In this document: one piece after another, positions 57,498 to 64,000 of the stretch
Position numbering within the stretch: position 1 is the stretch's first letter
Layout of the letters: each line of letters starts with the position of its first letter
Assembly: GCF_027925305.1 (NCBI RefSeq)
Contig: NZ_BSDR01000001.1
Location: forward strand, 2,321,001-2,385,000
DNA from: Desulforhabdus amnigena
GTDB taxonomy: Bacteria > Desulfobacterota > Syntrophobacteria > Syntrophobacterales > Syntrophobacteraceae
Direction: 5' to 3'
DNA: 64,000 nucleotides
Position numbers and translations under genes: made by a program
Notes under the pieces: generated by a model
Databases searched by the model: none
What the model was told of the DNA's origin: nothing
Seen by the model: only the letters and a program-made list of their open reading frames with translations

Positions 57498-58561
57498 AGA
57501 GACAAACACTGCTGGAGGCACGGGATCTGGCTGTCGGATACAGGAAACCCAGGCGCCCCCCGCGCATCGTCACGGAGGGGATCAACATTGCGCTGCGCGA
57601 AGGGGAGTTCGTCTGTCTCCTCGGCCCCAACGGCGCCGGCAAGTCGACTTTGATCCGAACCCTCTGCGGGATGCACCCCCCCTTATCCGGCACGGTTTGC
57701 ATTGCAGGAGAACCTTTGAAGGAGCTCTCCCCCCACATGCTGGCACAACGCATGAGCCTGGTCCTGACCCAAAGGGTCGCCGTCGGCATGATGCCGGTCA
57801 AGACGCTCGTGGCTTTGGGCCGCCATCCCTACACCGACTGGGCGGGACGGCTGGGCAAAAAGGACGAGGAAGCGGTGTGGCGGGCCATTGCCGACGTGGG
57901 CATCGAAGAACTGGCGCACCGCCCGGTCTGCGAACTCAGCGACGGTGAAAGGCAAAAGGTCATGATAGCCCGGGCGCTGGCCCAGGAGCCACAAGTCATG
58001 ATCCTGGACGAAGCGACGGCGTTTCTCGATTTGCCTCGCCGTGTGGAACTCATGCATCTGTTGAAGGGATTGGTTCACGACGGACAGAGGGCCATCCTGC
58101 TGTCGACACATGATCTCGATCTGGCGCTCCGCTGTGCCGACCGGCTATGGCTCCTGCCTGCCGGCGGCCCGCTCCTCGAGGGCGTCCCGGAAGACCTGGT
58201 ATTGTGCGACGCCTTTGCCAAAACCTTCGCCGACGCCGGGGTGTCGTTCGACAAAGGATCGGGGGCTTTCACCCTCAGCAATGCGGAACGGGGAGAAATC
58301 GGATTGTGTGGGGAAGGCGTGCATGCCATGTGGACCTACCGTGCACTCGAGCGTGCAGGATATCGCGTCCTCCCCCAGGGCAAAACGGAGCGGTGCGTCG
58401 AAGTGACGTGCGAAAACGGCTCGATATCCTGGCATATTCGCGGCTCGAACAAAGCGTACACATCCTTGGAAGCTTTGCTTGCGGGGCTGGAATACCGTTG
58501 GACTGCGCTTCATGAGGAATGTGCAAAACCGCTCACCGAGGAGTTGTCCCATGCAGACTAA
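57494..58561 (+). CDS. btuD: BtuD-type ABC transporter ATPase with C-terminal extension
   Basis: 355 residues. Walker A LLGPNGAGKSTLIRTL, Q-loop in LVLTQRVAVG, signature ELSDGERQKVMIARALA, Walker B QVMILDEATAFLD and the H-loop STHDLDLAL are all intact within the first ~250 residues. The final ~100 residues (from about FAKTFADAGVSFD) extend beyond a standard BtuD and include a small domain (CGEGVHAMWTYRALERAGYR) of unknown role. ATG overlaps the btuC stop (ATGA), and the 3' end overlaps cobO by 11 bases. Confidence 0.92.
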   Translation: MKRQTLLEARDLAVGYRKPRRPPRIVTEGINIALREGEFVCLLGPNGAGKSTLIRTLCGMHPPLSGTVCIAGEPLKELSPHMLAQRMSLVLTQRVAVGMMPVKTLVALGRHPYTDWAGRLGKKDEEAVWRAIADVGIEELAHRPVCELSDGERQKVMIARALAQEPQVMILDEATAFLDLPRRVELMHLLKGLVHDGQRAILLSTHDLDLALRCADRLWLLPAGGPLLEGVPEDLVLCDAFAKTFADAGVSFDKGSGAFTLSNAERGEIGLCGEGVHAMWTYRALERAGYRVLPQGKTERCVEVTCENGSISWHIRGSNKAYTSLEALLAGLEYRWTALHEECAKPLTEELSHAD

Positions 58562-59075
58562 AGGATTGATCATGGTAAATACCGGCAACGGCAAAGGCAA
58601 AACCACCGCAGCCCTCGGTCTTGCTTTCCGCGCTCTGGGACACGGACTGCCCGTGTGTATCATTCAGTTCATCAAAGGAAAGTGGAAATACGGCGAATTA
58701 AACTCCGCAAAGCGATTTGAAGACTTGCTGGAGTTTCACGTTGTGGGACAGGGCTTCACCTGGAAGTCCGGCGACCCGGAAGGCGATCGCCGGGCGGCGC
58801 AGGAGGGATGGAAACTGGCCAAAAGCATCATTGAAGAGGGACGGCATCACCTGGTCGTTTTGGACGAATTCACGTACCCCCTGAACTATGGGATGGTGGA
58901 CGAAGAGGAGGCCATCGCATTTCTTTGTCGAAAGCCGGAAGCGCTGCACGTGCTCATAACAGGGCGCAATGCCCCAGCATCACTCCTGGACATTGCGGAC
59001 ATGGTCACTGAAATGCGTGAAGTGAAGCACCATTTGAAGGCCGGAATCAAAGCTCAGAAGGGCATCGAATTCTGA
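58551..59075 (+). CDS. cobO: Cob(I)alamin/cob(I)yrinate adenosyltransferase, CobO type
   Basis: 174 residues from an ATG inside the end of btuD. P-loop NTGNGKGKTTAALGLAFRA, IIQFIKGKWKYGEL, LVVLDEFTYPLNYG and the C-terminal IKAQKGIEF are diagnostic of CobA/CobO. It transfers the 5'-deoxyadenosyl group from ATP to cobalt(I), making coenzyme B12 forms. Placement after btuFCD implies adenosylation of imported corrinoid. Confidence 0.96.
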   Translation: MQTKGLIMVNTGNGKGKTTAALGLAFRALGHGLPVCIIQFIKGKWKYGELNSAKRFEDLLEFHVVGQGFTWKSGDPEGDRRAAQEGWKLAKSIIEEGRHHLVVLDEFTYPLNYGMVDEEEAIAFLCRKPEALHVLITGRNAPASLLDIADMVTEMREVKHHLKAGIKAQKGIEF

Positions 59076-59185
59076 ACTGCTCCCCCCTGAACAACGGCGT
59101 ACATGAAACCTGTGGGCGTTTACTCAACAAGCGAAAGGAGAAATATCAAAGAATCAAATACCTGTCATCGCAAAGCAAAAAGAAA

Positions 59186-59225
59186 GGGGCAGATCGGAGT
59201 CCCTGGCAAGAACCGGATCTGCCCC
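59186..59225. repeat. Intergenic inverted repeat
   Basis: GGGGCAGATC (59186-59195) and GATCTGCCCC (59216-59225), 20-base loop, in the 229-base gap between cobO and the receptor gene. No T-tract, so termination would be partial. Confidence 0.55.
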
Positions 59226-59304
59226 CTGGGAACTGTAAACCTGTTTCAAAGTAGTCCCCGCCGTCATTCTCACAAAAAGGTGGGGGGATTGGCAAGGAGG
59301 AAAT

Positions 59305-61356
59305 GTGAAACGCTATTTCGTTGCGGTTTTGGCGGTATTCTGCCTGATGATTCCTCTTCATTCGGTTCCGGCGCAGGAAAACGAGGAGGTGACAGCAAAT
59401 TCCGCTGAACAGGAGAAATCGGGAAAAGACGAAAAAGAGGCATCGGTAAAAGAAACAGCCGCCCTGGAGCCCATGGTGGTAACGGCGACCAGAACGGAAA
59501 CACCCCTTTCCGAGGTGACCAAAAGTGTCAGTGTGGTGGATCGGGAAGACCGGGCGGTCCGGGAGCAATACTACATTCCGGAATTGATCGATACCCTCCC
59601 CGGCGTCATCATGGAGCGAAACGGAGGGCCGGGGCAGTTCACCAACATCAGCATACGCGGGGCGGGAGCTCAATACACCCAGTTTCAATACAACGGCATG
59701 CCTTTGAGGGATGCCGCAGATACCCAGCATACTTTGCAATATTTCATTGGAGACCTCCAAAGCGCAAGCAACCTCGACCGCATCGAGGTGCTCAAAGGAA
59801 CCAACAGCACTCTATACGGAACTCAGGCGATGGGAGGAGTGATCAATATTATCCCGGAAAGGTGGCGGGAAGGGCTCACGGTCAGCCTGCGAAATGAAAT
59901 GGGAGAATACAACACATTCATCGAAAACGGCCGGTTTGCTTACGGGCAAGAAAAATATTACATCGACCTCGACCCCCTATACACGACCACCGACGGCGTG
60001 AAGAACGGAGGCAAGTACGGGTATTACTACGAAAATCTGGGATTCACGGCGGGAGCGGGAGTAAAGCTTAGAGACGACATGACGCTGGAGCTCAGCAATA
60101 TCATGTACGACTCCGATCTGGCCATGAGCGAACATAATCCCTCGCTGGACAAAAACTATCAGCTCGTTAAGAACGTGGCCGACCCAAACAGCCATAGAGA
60201 AAGCTTCCTGAACCAGACAGGGCTCAACTTCAACCACCAGGTCTGTTCGATGTGGGATTATTCCGTCAAGGCGTCATACGGAGAAACCGAACGCCATTAT
60301 TTCTGGTCCAAAATATCCGGAGACCGTTCCAACTACGACGGCTCCACCAGCTATGTGGAGATGCAGCATAACGTTCATGCCACCGAGTGGCTCACCCTGA
60401 CTATGGGGATGGACTATGAAGGGGCGAGCTATGACGGGCGTGAACCCCTGGATCCCGGCAGTGGAATATACGATCCCGTCGATTTCGATTACGACTGGGG
60501 AGGATACGATCTCTTCGGGCAGGCCCAGTTCGCCTTTTTCGACCGGTCCCTCTTTTTCACCGGCGGCCTGCGCTACAACGACCACGAGGAATTCGACTCC
60601 AAAGTGGTCGGGGAAGTTTCCGCCGCTTATATTTTCAAGCAAACCGACACCAAAATTCATTCCCACTTCGGTACCGGCTACCGGACACCGTCTCTCTATG
60701 AAATTTACGGCGGTTACATTTTCATGGGGCAACTCATCACCGTAGGCAATCCCGATTTGGAACCTGAAGAGAGCACCAGCTACGAATTCGGTATCTCCCA
60801 ATATTTTCTGGATAAAAAGATCGAACTGGGACTGACCTGGTTCCACATCGATTTCGATGACCAGATCGCCTATGACGGTTTCGCCAACCAATACGTCAAT
60901 GCCAAAGAGGCCCAGACACAGGGTGTCGAGGCATCCTTTTTGACAAGACCCTGCAAATACTTCAGCTTCGGTGCGGCATACACCTACGCGGACTCCAAGT
61001 ACAAGAACGATCCCACCGACGCATGGATTCGAAAGGAGTACCTGCCCAGAAACAAGCTGAGCTTCATTTTGGAGACCTACCCCCTGGAGAGGCTGAGCAT
61101 GTCGGCAAAAATAACCTGGCAGGATGAAAAGATCGTTCCGCTCTATGATCCATACTGGAACAAGATCCGATGGGAAGAAGACAGTGTCGCCACAGTGGAC
61201 CTGGCCGCAACCTACAAAGTCCTGAAGGACTACAAGTTTTTCAAGGACTTGGATCTCTTCATGAAAGTGGAAAACCTCATGGATGAAAACTATTCCGAAG
61301 GCGGGTACACCATGCCCGGCCGCTGGGTTTACGGCGGTTTGAAAATGGTCTTCTAA
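59305..61356 (+). CDS. TonB-dependent outer-membrane receptor (BtuB-like)
   Basis: 683 residues from a GTG at 59305 with AAGGAGG four bases upstream (an ATG two bases earlier is followed at once by a stop). Signal peptide ends near VPAQEN; the TonB box EPMVVTATRTETPL, a plug domain (SIRGAGAQYTQFQYNGMPLR, EVLKGTNSTLYGTQAMGGVI) and a 22-strand-type barrel ending with GRWVYGGLKMVF (C-terminal Phe) follow. A shortened Glu/Lys-rich segment precedes the plug. It imports a large chelate across the outer membrane; corrinoid is the best guess from the neighbours. The stop codon touches repeat copy B. Confidence 0.9.
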   Translation: MKRYFVAVLAVFCLMIPLHSVPAQENEEVTANSAEQEKSGKDEKEASVKETAALEPMVVTATRTETPLSEVTKSVSVVDREDRAVREQYYIPELIDTLPGVIMERNGGPGQFTNISIRGAGAQYTQFQYNGMPLRDAADTQHTLQYFIGDLQSASNLDRIEVLKGTNSTLYGTQAMGGVINIIPERWREGLTVSLRNEMGEYNTFIENGRFAYGQEKYYIDLDPLYTTTDGVKNGGKYGYYYENLGFTAGAGVKLRDDMTLELSNIMYDSDLAMSEHNPSLDKNYQLVKNVADPNSHRESFLNQTGLNFNHQVCSMWDYSVKASYGETERHYFWSKISGDRSNYDGSTSYVEMQHNVHATEWLTLTMGMDYEGASYDGREPLDPGSGIYDPVDFDYDWGGYDLFGQAQFAFFDRSLFFTGGLRYNDHEEFDSKVVGEVSAAYIFKQTDTKIHSHFGTGYRTPSLYEIYGGYIFMGQLITVGNPDLEPEESTSYEFGISQYFLDKKIELGLTWFHIDFDDQIAYDGFANQYVNAKEAQTQGVEASFLTRPCKYFSFGAAYTYADSKYKNDPTDAWIRKEYLPRNKLSFILETYPLERLSMSAKITWQDEKIVPLYDPYWNKIRWEEDSVATVDLAATYKVLKDYKFFKDLDLFMKVENLMDENYSEGGYTMPGRWVYGGLKMVF

Positions 61357-61464
61357 GTACCTATCCGGAAACCACCTGTGGACTTGCGCCCCCCCTTGGT
61401 CCCCCCTCGAGGGGGGAATTAAAGGGGGGTGTCCGCTGCCGAGGCAGGTTTTCGGATAGGCTCT
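61356..61464. repeat. Palindromic ~110-bp element, copy B (inverted)
   Basis: Ends AGTACCTATCC (61356-61366) and GGATAGGCTCT (61454-61464), with the central CCCCCCTCGAGGGGGG palindrome. Reads as the reverse complement of copy A. It begins at the last base of the receptor stop codon. Confidence 0.88.
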
Positions 61465-61474
61465 AAAAAACTCG

Positions 61475-62533
61475 ATGAAGACGGCTCCACGTTACCTGAT
61501 GCTCCTGCTGACAACGGCCTGCAATCTCCGCTGCGCCTATTGTTACAGGGAAGAGGAGGTCCATCCGCTCTCCATGCCCCGTGAAACGGCGATGAGAGGC
61601 CTGAGGCTTGCCGCATCTTCGGGCCTGCCGTTTCATGTTCAAATGACGGGAGGGGAGCCGACCCTTCAACCGGAGTTGATCGAATGGGTCGCCTCGACCA
61701 CGCGAAAAGCGGGCTGGCCGGCAACGCTGGCTCTTCAGACCAACGGGACGACGATGGATCGGGCTCTGGTAAGGCTCTGTGCGAAATATGACATTCAAGT
61801 GGGAGTGAGCCTCGACGGTCCCCCCGAAGTTCAGGAAAAACTGCGCGGGGGAGCCCTCGCCACGATCCATGCAATGAAACTCCTTTCACAGGAAGGCGTC
61901 CCGTTCCGAGTGACTACCGTCGTCACCCAGCAGAATGTTGCGCATTTGAAGCAGATCCCCCTTGTCCTCGGCGCATTCAAAAGCGCACGGGGAGTGGGAA
62001 TGGACCTCTTTGTCCGAAAAGGAAGGGGAGTGAAAGGGGGTGTGTCTCAAGCCACTCCCGAATCCCTTGAAAAAGGAATCACCGGCTTTATGGCAACACT
62101 GAGTGGGGTCAACGCCAGGCGAACCTCTCCTCTGCGGCTTCGGGAAATGGACTTGTTGGAACAGGCATCTCATCGAAAGAAGAATCCGCCCTTCTGTCAT
62201 GCCTGCAAGGGGGAAAGCCTGGCAATACATCCCGATGGAACGCTCTATCCCTGTTCACAGACGGCCGGCGATCCCCTTTTCGCCGCGGGAACGCTGGATC
62301 ATCCCGATAGAGAGCGCCTCATGGCCTTGAAACGGTTCACATTGTTTTCCGAGGAGTGCAAAACCTGCGTCCTGGCGGATCGCTGCCCGGGCGATTGTCC
62401 CAGCAGGCAGTATTACAATCGAGGGGGAACCAATTCTTTGACCTGTGTGATGTACCGCACTTTATGGAACGGCTCCAGGAAAAATGGCGATTTCAACCTT
62501 CTCCTTAACTCGACGTTCTCAGATTTCATGTGA
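61475..62533 (+). CDS. Radical SAM / SPASM-domain protein
   Basis: 352 residues. The [4Fe-4S]-SAM site is Cys16-x3-Cys20-x2-Cys23 in TTACNLRCAYCY; QMTGGEPTLQPELIEW and VGVSLDGPPEVQEKLRGG follow. The C-terminal SPASM region has CHACKGESLAIHPDGTLYPC, then CKTC ... CPGDCPSRQYYNRG and a last Cys, enough for two auxiliary clusters. Related proteins mature peptides or modify enzyme residues; no substrate peptide was recognised next to it. The chelatase and receptor neighbours suggest a tetrapyrrole-related role instead. Flanked by inverted copies of the 110-bp element. Confidence 0.85.
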   Translation: MKTAPRYLMLLLTTACNLRCAYCYREEEVHPLSMPRETAMRGLRLAASSGLPFHVQMTGGEPTLQPELIEWVASTTRKAGWPATLALQTNGTTMDRALVRLCAKYDIQVGVSLDGPPEVQEKLRGGALATIHAMKLLSQEGVPFRVTTVVTQQNVAHLKQIPLVLGAFKSARGVGMDLFVRKGRGVKGGVSQATPESLEKGITGFMATLSGVNARRTSPLRLREMDLLEQASHRKKNPPFCHACKGESLAIHPDGTLYPCSQTAGDPLFAAGTLDHPDRERLMALKRFTLFSEECKTCVLADRCPGDCPSRQYYNRGGTNSLTCVMYRTLWNGSRKNGDFNLLLNSTFSDFM

Positions 62534-62546
62534 CAGTGTCGCACCA

Positions 62547-62657
62547 AGAGCCTATCCGAAACCCATCCTTGGCAGAGGACATCCCCCTTCAATTCCCCCC
62601 TCAAGGGGGACTGAGGGGGTTATTCCAAGGTCCATAGGAGGTTTTCGAACAGGCTCT
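62547..62657. repeat. Palindromic ~110-bp element, copy C
   Basis: Ends AGAGCCTATCC (62547-62557) and GAACAGGCTCT (62647-62657); centre CCCCCCTCAAGGGGG. Same orientation as copy A, opposite to copy B. It occupies most of the gap between the radical SAM and chelatase genes. Confidence 0.85.
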
Positions 62658-62693
62658 TATTCAGCCATCGTTTTTGCTTAAAGAGCAGGACTT

Positions 62694-64000
62694 ATGCATA
62701 AAAATGTTTATCCATTTTCCGCCATCGTGGGACAGGAAAAACTGAAGCTTTCCCTGATCCTGAATGCTATCAACCCTCAAGTCGGCGGAGTCCTCATCCG
62801 GGGCGAGAAGGGTACGGCCAAGTCCACAGCAGTGCGTGCGCTGGCGGCTCTGTTGCCGGAAATCAAGGTCGTTCAGGGGTGCCCCTATTCGTGCGACCCG
62901 GATCAGCAAAGCGAGCTTTGTGAAAAGTGCCGTGAAAAGCGGGCGCAACATCGGGAAGTGTGGCGCCGCACGAAAGTGATCACACTTCCCTTGAATGCCA
63001 CCGAGGACAGGGTCGCAGGGGGAATCGACTTCGATCTGGCCATAAAAAAGGGGATACGCGTCCTTCAGCCGGGGCTCCTGGCCAAAGCACACCGGGGCAT
63101 TCTCTACGTGGACGAAGTCAACCTGCTGGACGACCACATCGTAGACATCATCCTGGATGCGGCGGCTTGCGGGGAAAACCGCATCGAGCGCGAGGGGATT
63201 TCCTACCGTCATCCCGCCCGCTTCATCCTGAGTGGGACCATGAATCCCGAAGAAGGGGAATTGAGGCCGCAGCTTCTCGACCGATTTGGGCTTTGCGTCG
63301 AGGTAACGGCCGAAGCCGATCTCGAAAAACGGGCACTTCTCATGCAATACCGGGAAGAATACGACCTGGACCCCCGGGGCTTTCAAGAGCGATTCCGCGA
63401 GGAAAACGAAAAGATCGCCGCCCGGATCATCCACGCCCGGGAAATCCTGGGTGATGTGAGGCTCCCGCGGCATCTCCGGTTGTTCATTTCCGAGCTCAGT
63501 ACGCAAAACCATGCAGCCGGGCATCGGGCCGACCTGGTCATGGAACAGGCAGCCAAAGCTCACGCCGCCTACCACGATCGCTTTGAAGTCACGATCGACG
63601 ACATCAGCGAAACGGCTCCCATGGTGCTTCTACACCGAAAACGGGATGAAGCCCCGGCACCCCCGCCCCCTCCTCCGCCTGCGAAGAATGAAGAGCAGGA
63701 AAAATCCCCGGAGGATGAAAACCCTAATCTGGATCCCATGGACGAGCAGCAGAATGACTCCCCCCAGGAATCCCAGCCCCCGCCCGAAGAGGCGGATTCC
63801 CGAGCGGACGATGCCCCACCGCCTCCCCGGGACGACGGGAAACAGGATCCAATGGACCCGGAGGAAAAAGAGGGAGAGCGGGAAATGCGGGAACAGGTCT
63901 TCGAGGTGGGAGCGACCTTCCGCATCAAGCACTTTGAAGCCCCCAAGGACCGGGTCGTTCGGAGGGGGTCGGGGAGAAGATCCCGCACGCGCATTTCACA
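62694..64000 (+). CDS. Magnesium/cobalt chelatase subunit, ChlI-ChlD fusion (partial)
   Basis: At least 435 residues, open at the right edge; ATG at 62694 with GAGCAGGA upstream. The AAA+ ChlI domain starts PFSAIVGQEKLKLSLILNAI with Walker A IRGEKGTAKSTAV, a four-Cys insert (CPYSC ... CEKC) common in ChlI, LPLNATEDRVAGGIDFD, Walker B GILYVDEVNLLDDHIV and the arginine region MNPEEGELRPQLLDRFG. Then a linker of Pro runs and acidic residues (from ~325), typical before the ChlD von Willebrand A domain, which should lie outside the window. Such proteins drive a large CobN/ChlH-type subunit that inserts or removes metal from a tetrapyrrole. Confidence 0.92.
   Translation, partial: MHKNVYPFSAIVGQEKLKLSLILNAINPQVGGVLIRGEKGTAKSTAVRALAALLPEIKVVQGCPYSCDPDQQSELCEKCREKRAQHREVWRRTKVITLPLNATEDRVAGGIDFDLAIKKGIRVLQPGLLAKAHRGILYVDEVNLLDDHIVDIILDAAACGENRIEREGISYRHPARFILSGTMNPEEGELRPQLLDRFGLCVEVTAEADLEKRALLMQYREEYDLDPRGFQERFREENEKIAARIIHAREILGDVRLPRHLRLFISELSTQNHAAGHRADLVMEQAAKAHAAYHDRFEVTIDDISETAPMVLLHRKRDEAPAPPPPPPPAKNEEQEKSPEDENPNLDPMDEQQNDSPQESQPPPEEADSRADDAPPPPRDDGKQDPMDPEEKEGEREMREQVFEVGATFRIKHFEAPKDRVVRRGSGRRSRTRIS

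Noticed and set aside
56196-57521. Minus-strand reading of about 440 residues opposite btuC
   Set aside because: Composition is His/Gln/Arg-rich and hydrophilic, as expected for the antisense of a membrane protein.

Overview
The window looks like chromosomal DNA of an anaerobic Desulfobacterota (deltaproteobacterial) bacterium, most plausibly a sulfate reducer or syntroph related to the Syntrophobacterales. This rests on gene content: a two-subunit pyruvate-type ferredoxin oxidoreductase, ETF with acyl-CoA synthetase, an exported CbiK-type cobaltochelatase of the kind known from sulfate reducers, a GEMM riboswitch in front of a secreted protein, and a PilB-PilC-PilS cluster. No 16S gene is present, so taxonomy is inference.

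Layout. 0-5 kb (minus strand): start of groES behind a CIRCE operator, then pilS, pilC and pilB. 5-8 kb (plus): OFOR alpha and beta. 7.7-19.5 kb (mostly minus): fabH, an SDR lacking the usual catalytic Tyr and Lys, a TrmN6-like methyltransferase, DUF1015, DUF434, acyl-CoA synthetase, etfA, etfB, a PerR/Fur regulator and mnmG. 19.6-28.1 kb (plus): a YhcC-like radical SAM protein, an orphan gspG, tRNA-Leu, the tig-clpP-clpX-lon proteostasis cluster, tRNA-Val and tRNA-Asp. 28.6-31 kb: a GEMM-I cyclic-dinucleotide riboswitch with a visible anti-Shine-Dalgarno, controlling a secreted multi-domain (Fn3, cadherin-like, triple repeat, malectin) protein. 31-41 kb: glgX, a CDF transporter, a thioesterase, hisB, an MscS channel, initiator tRNA and two glycosyltransferases.

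40.7-53 kb is an accessory zone: a HicB remnant cut by a decayed IS630, tRNA-Ala, an Fsr-like MFS pump, an SDR/O-methyltransferase pair, a frameshifted IS630, a complete IS5-type element with terminal repeats, IS remnants, small orphan genes, a GC-rich FtsK with a shortened membrane part, and a HigB-like toxin remnant.

53.5-64 kb is a corrinoid/tetrapyrrole locus. One cobalamin riboswitch with a terminator precedes exported cbiK; a second precedes btuF-btuC-btuD-cobO. These are followed by a TonB-dependent receptor, a radical SAM/SPASM protein and the start of a fused ChlI-ChlD chelatase subunit that runs off the window. Together they suggest B12-repressed uptake of a corrinoid or metal-tetrapyrrole across both membranes, adenosylation, and metal insertion or removal.

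Two families of palindromic intergenic repeats are scattered through the window. One (about 110 bp, G/C-run centre, three copies) twice touches the stop codon of a gene; two of its copies flank the radical SAM gene in opposite orientation. The other carries a CACGGAGACACGG core, in three copies plus one related palindrome.
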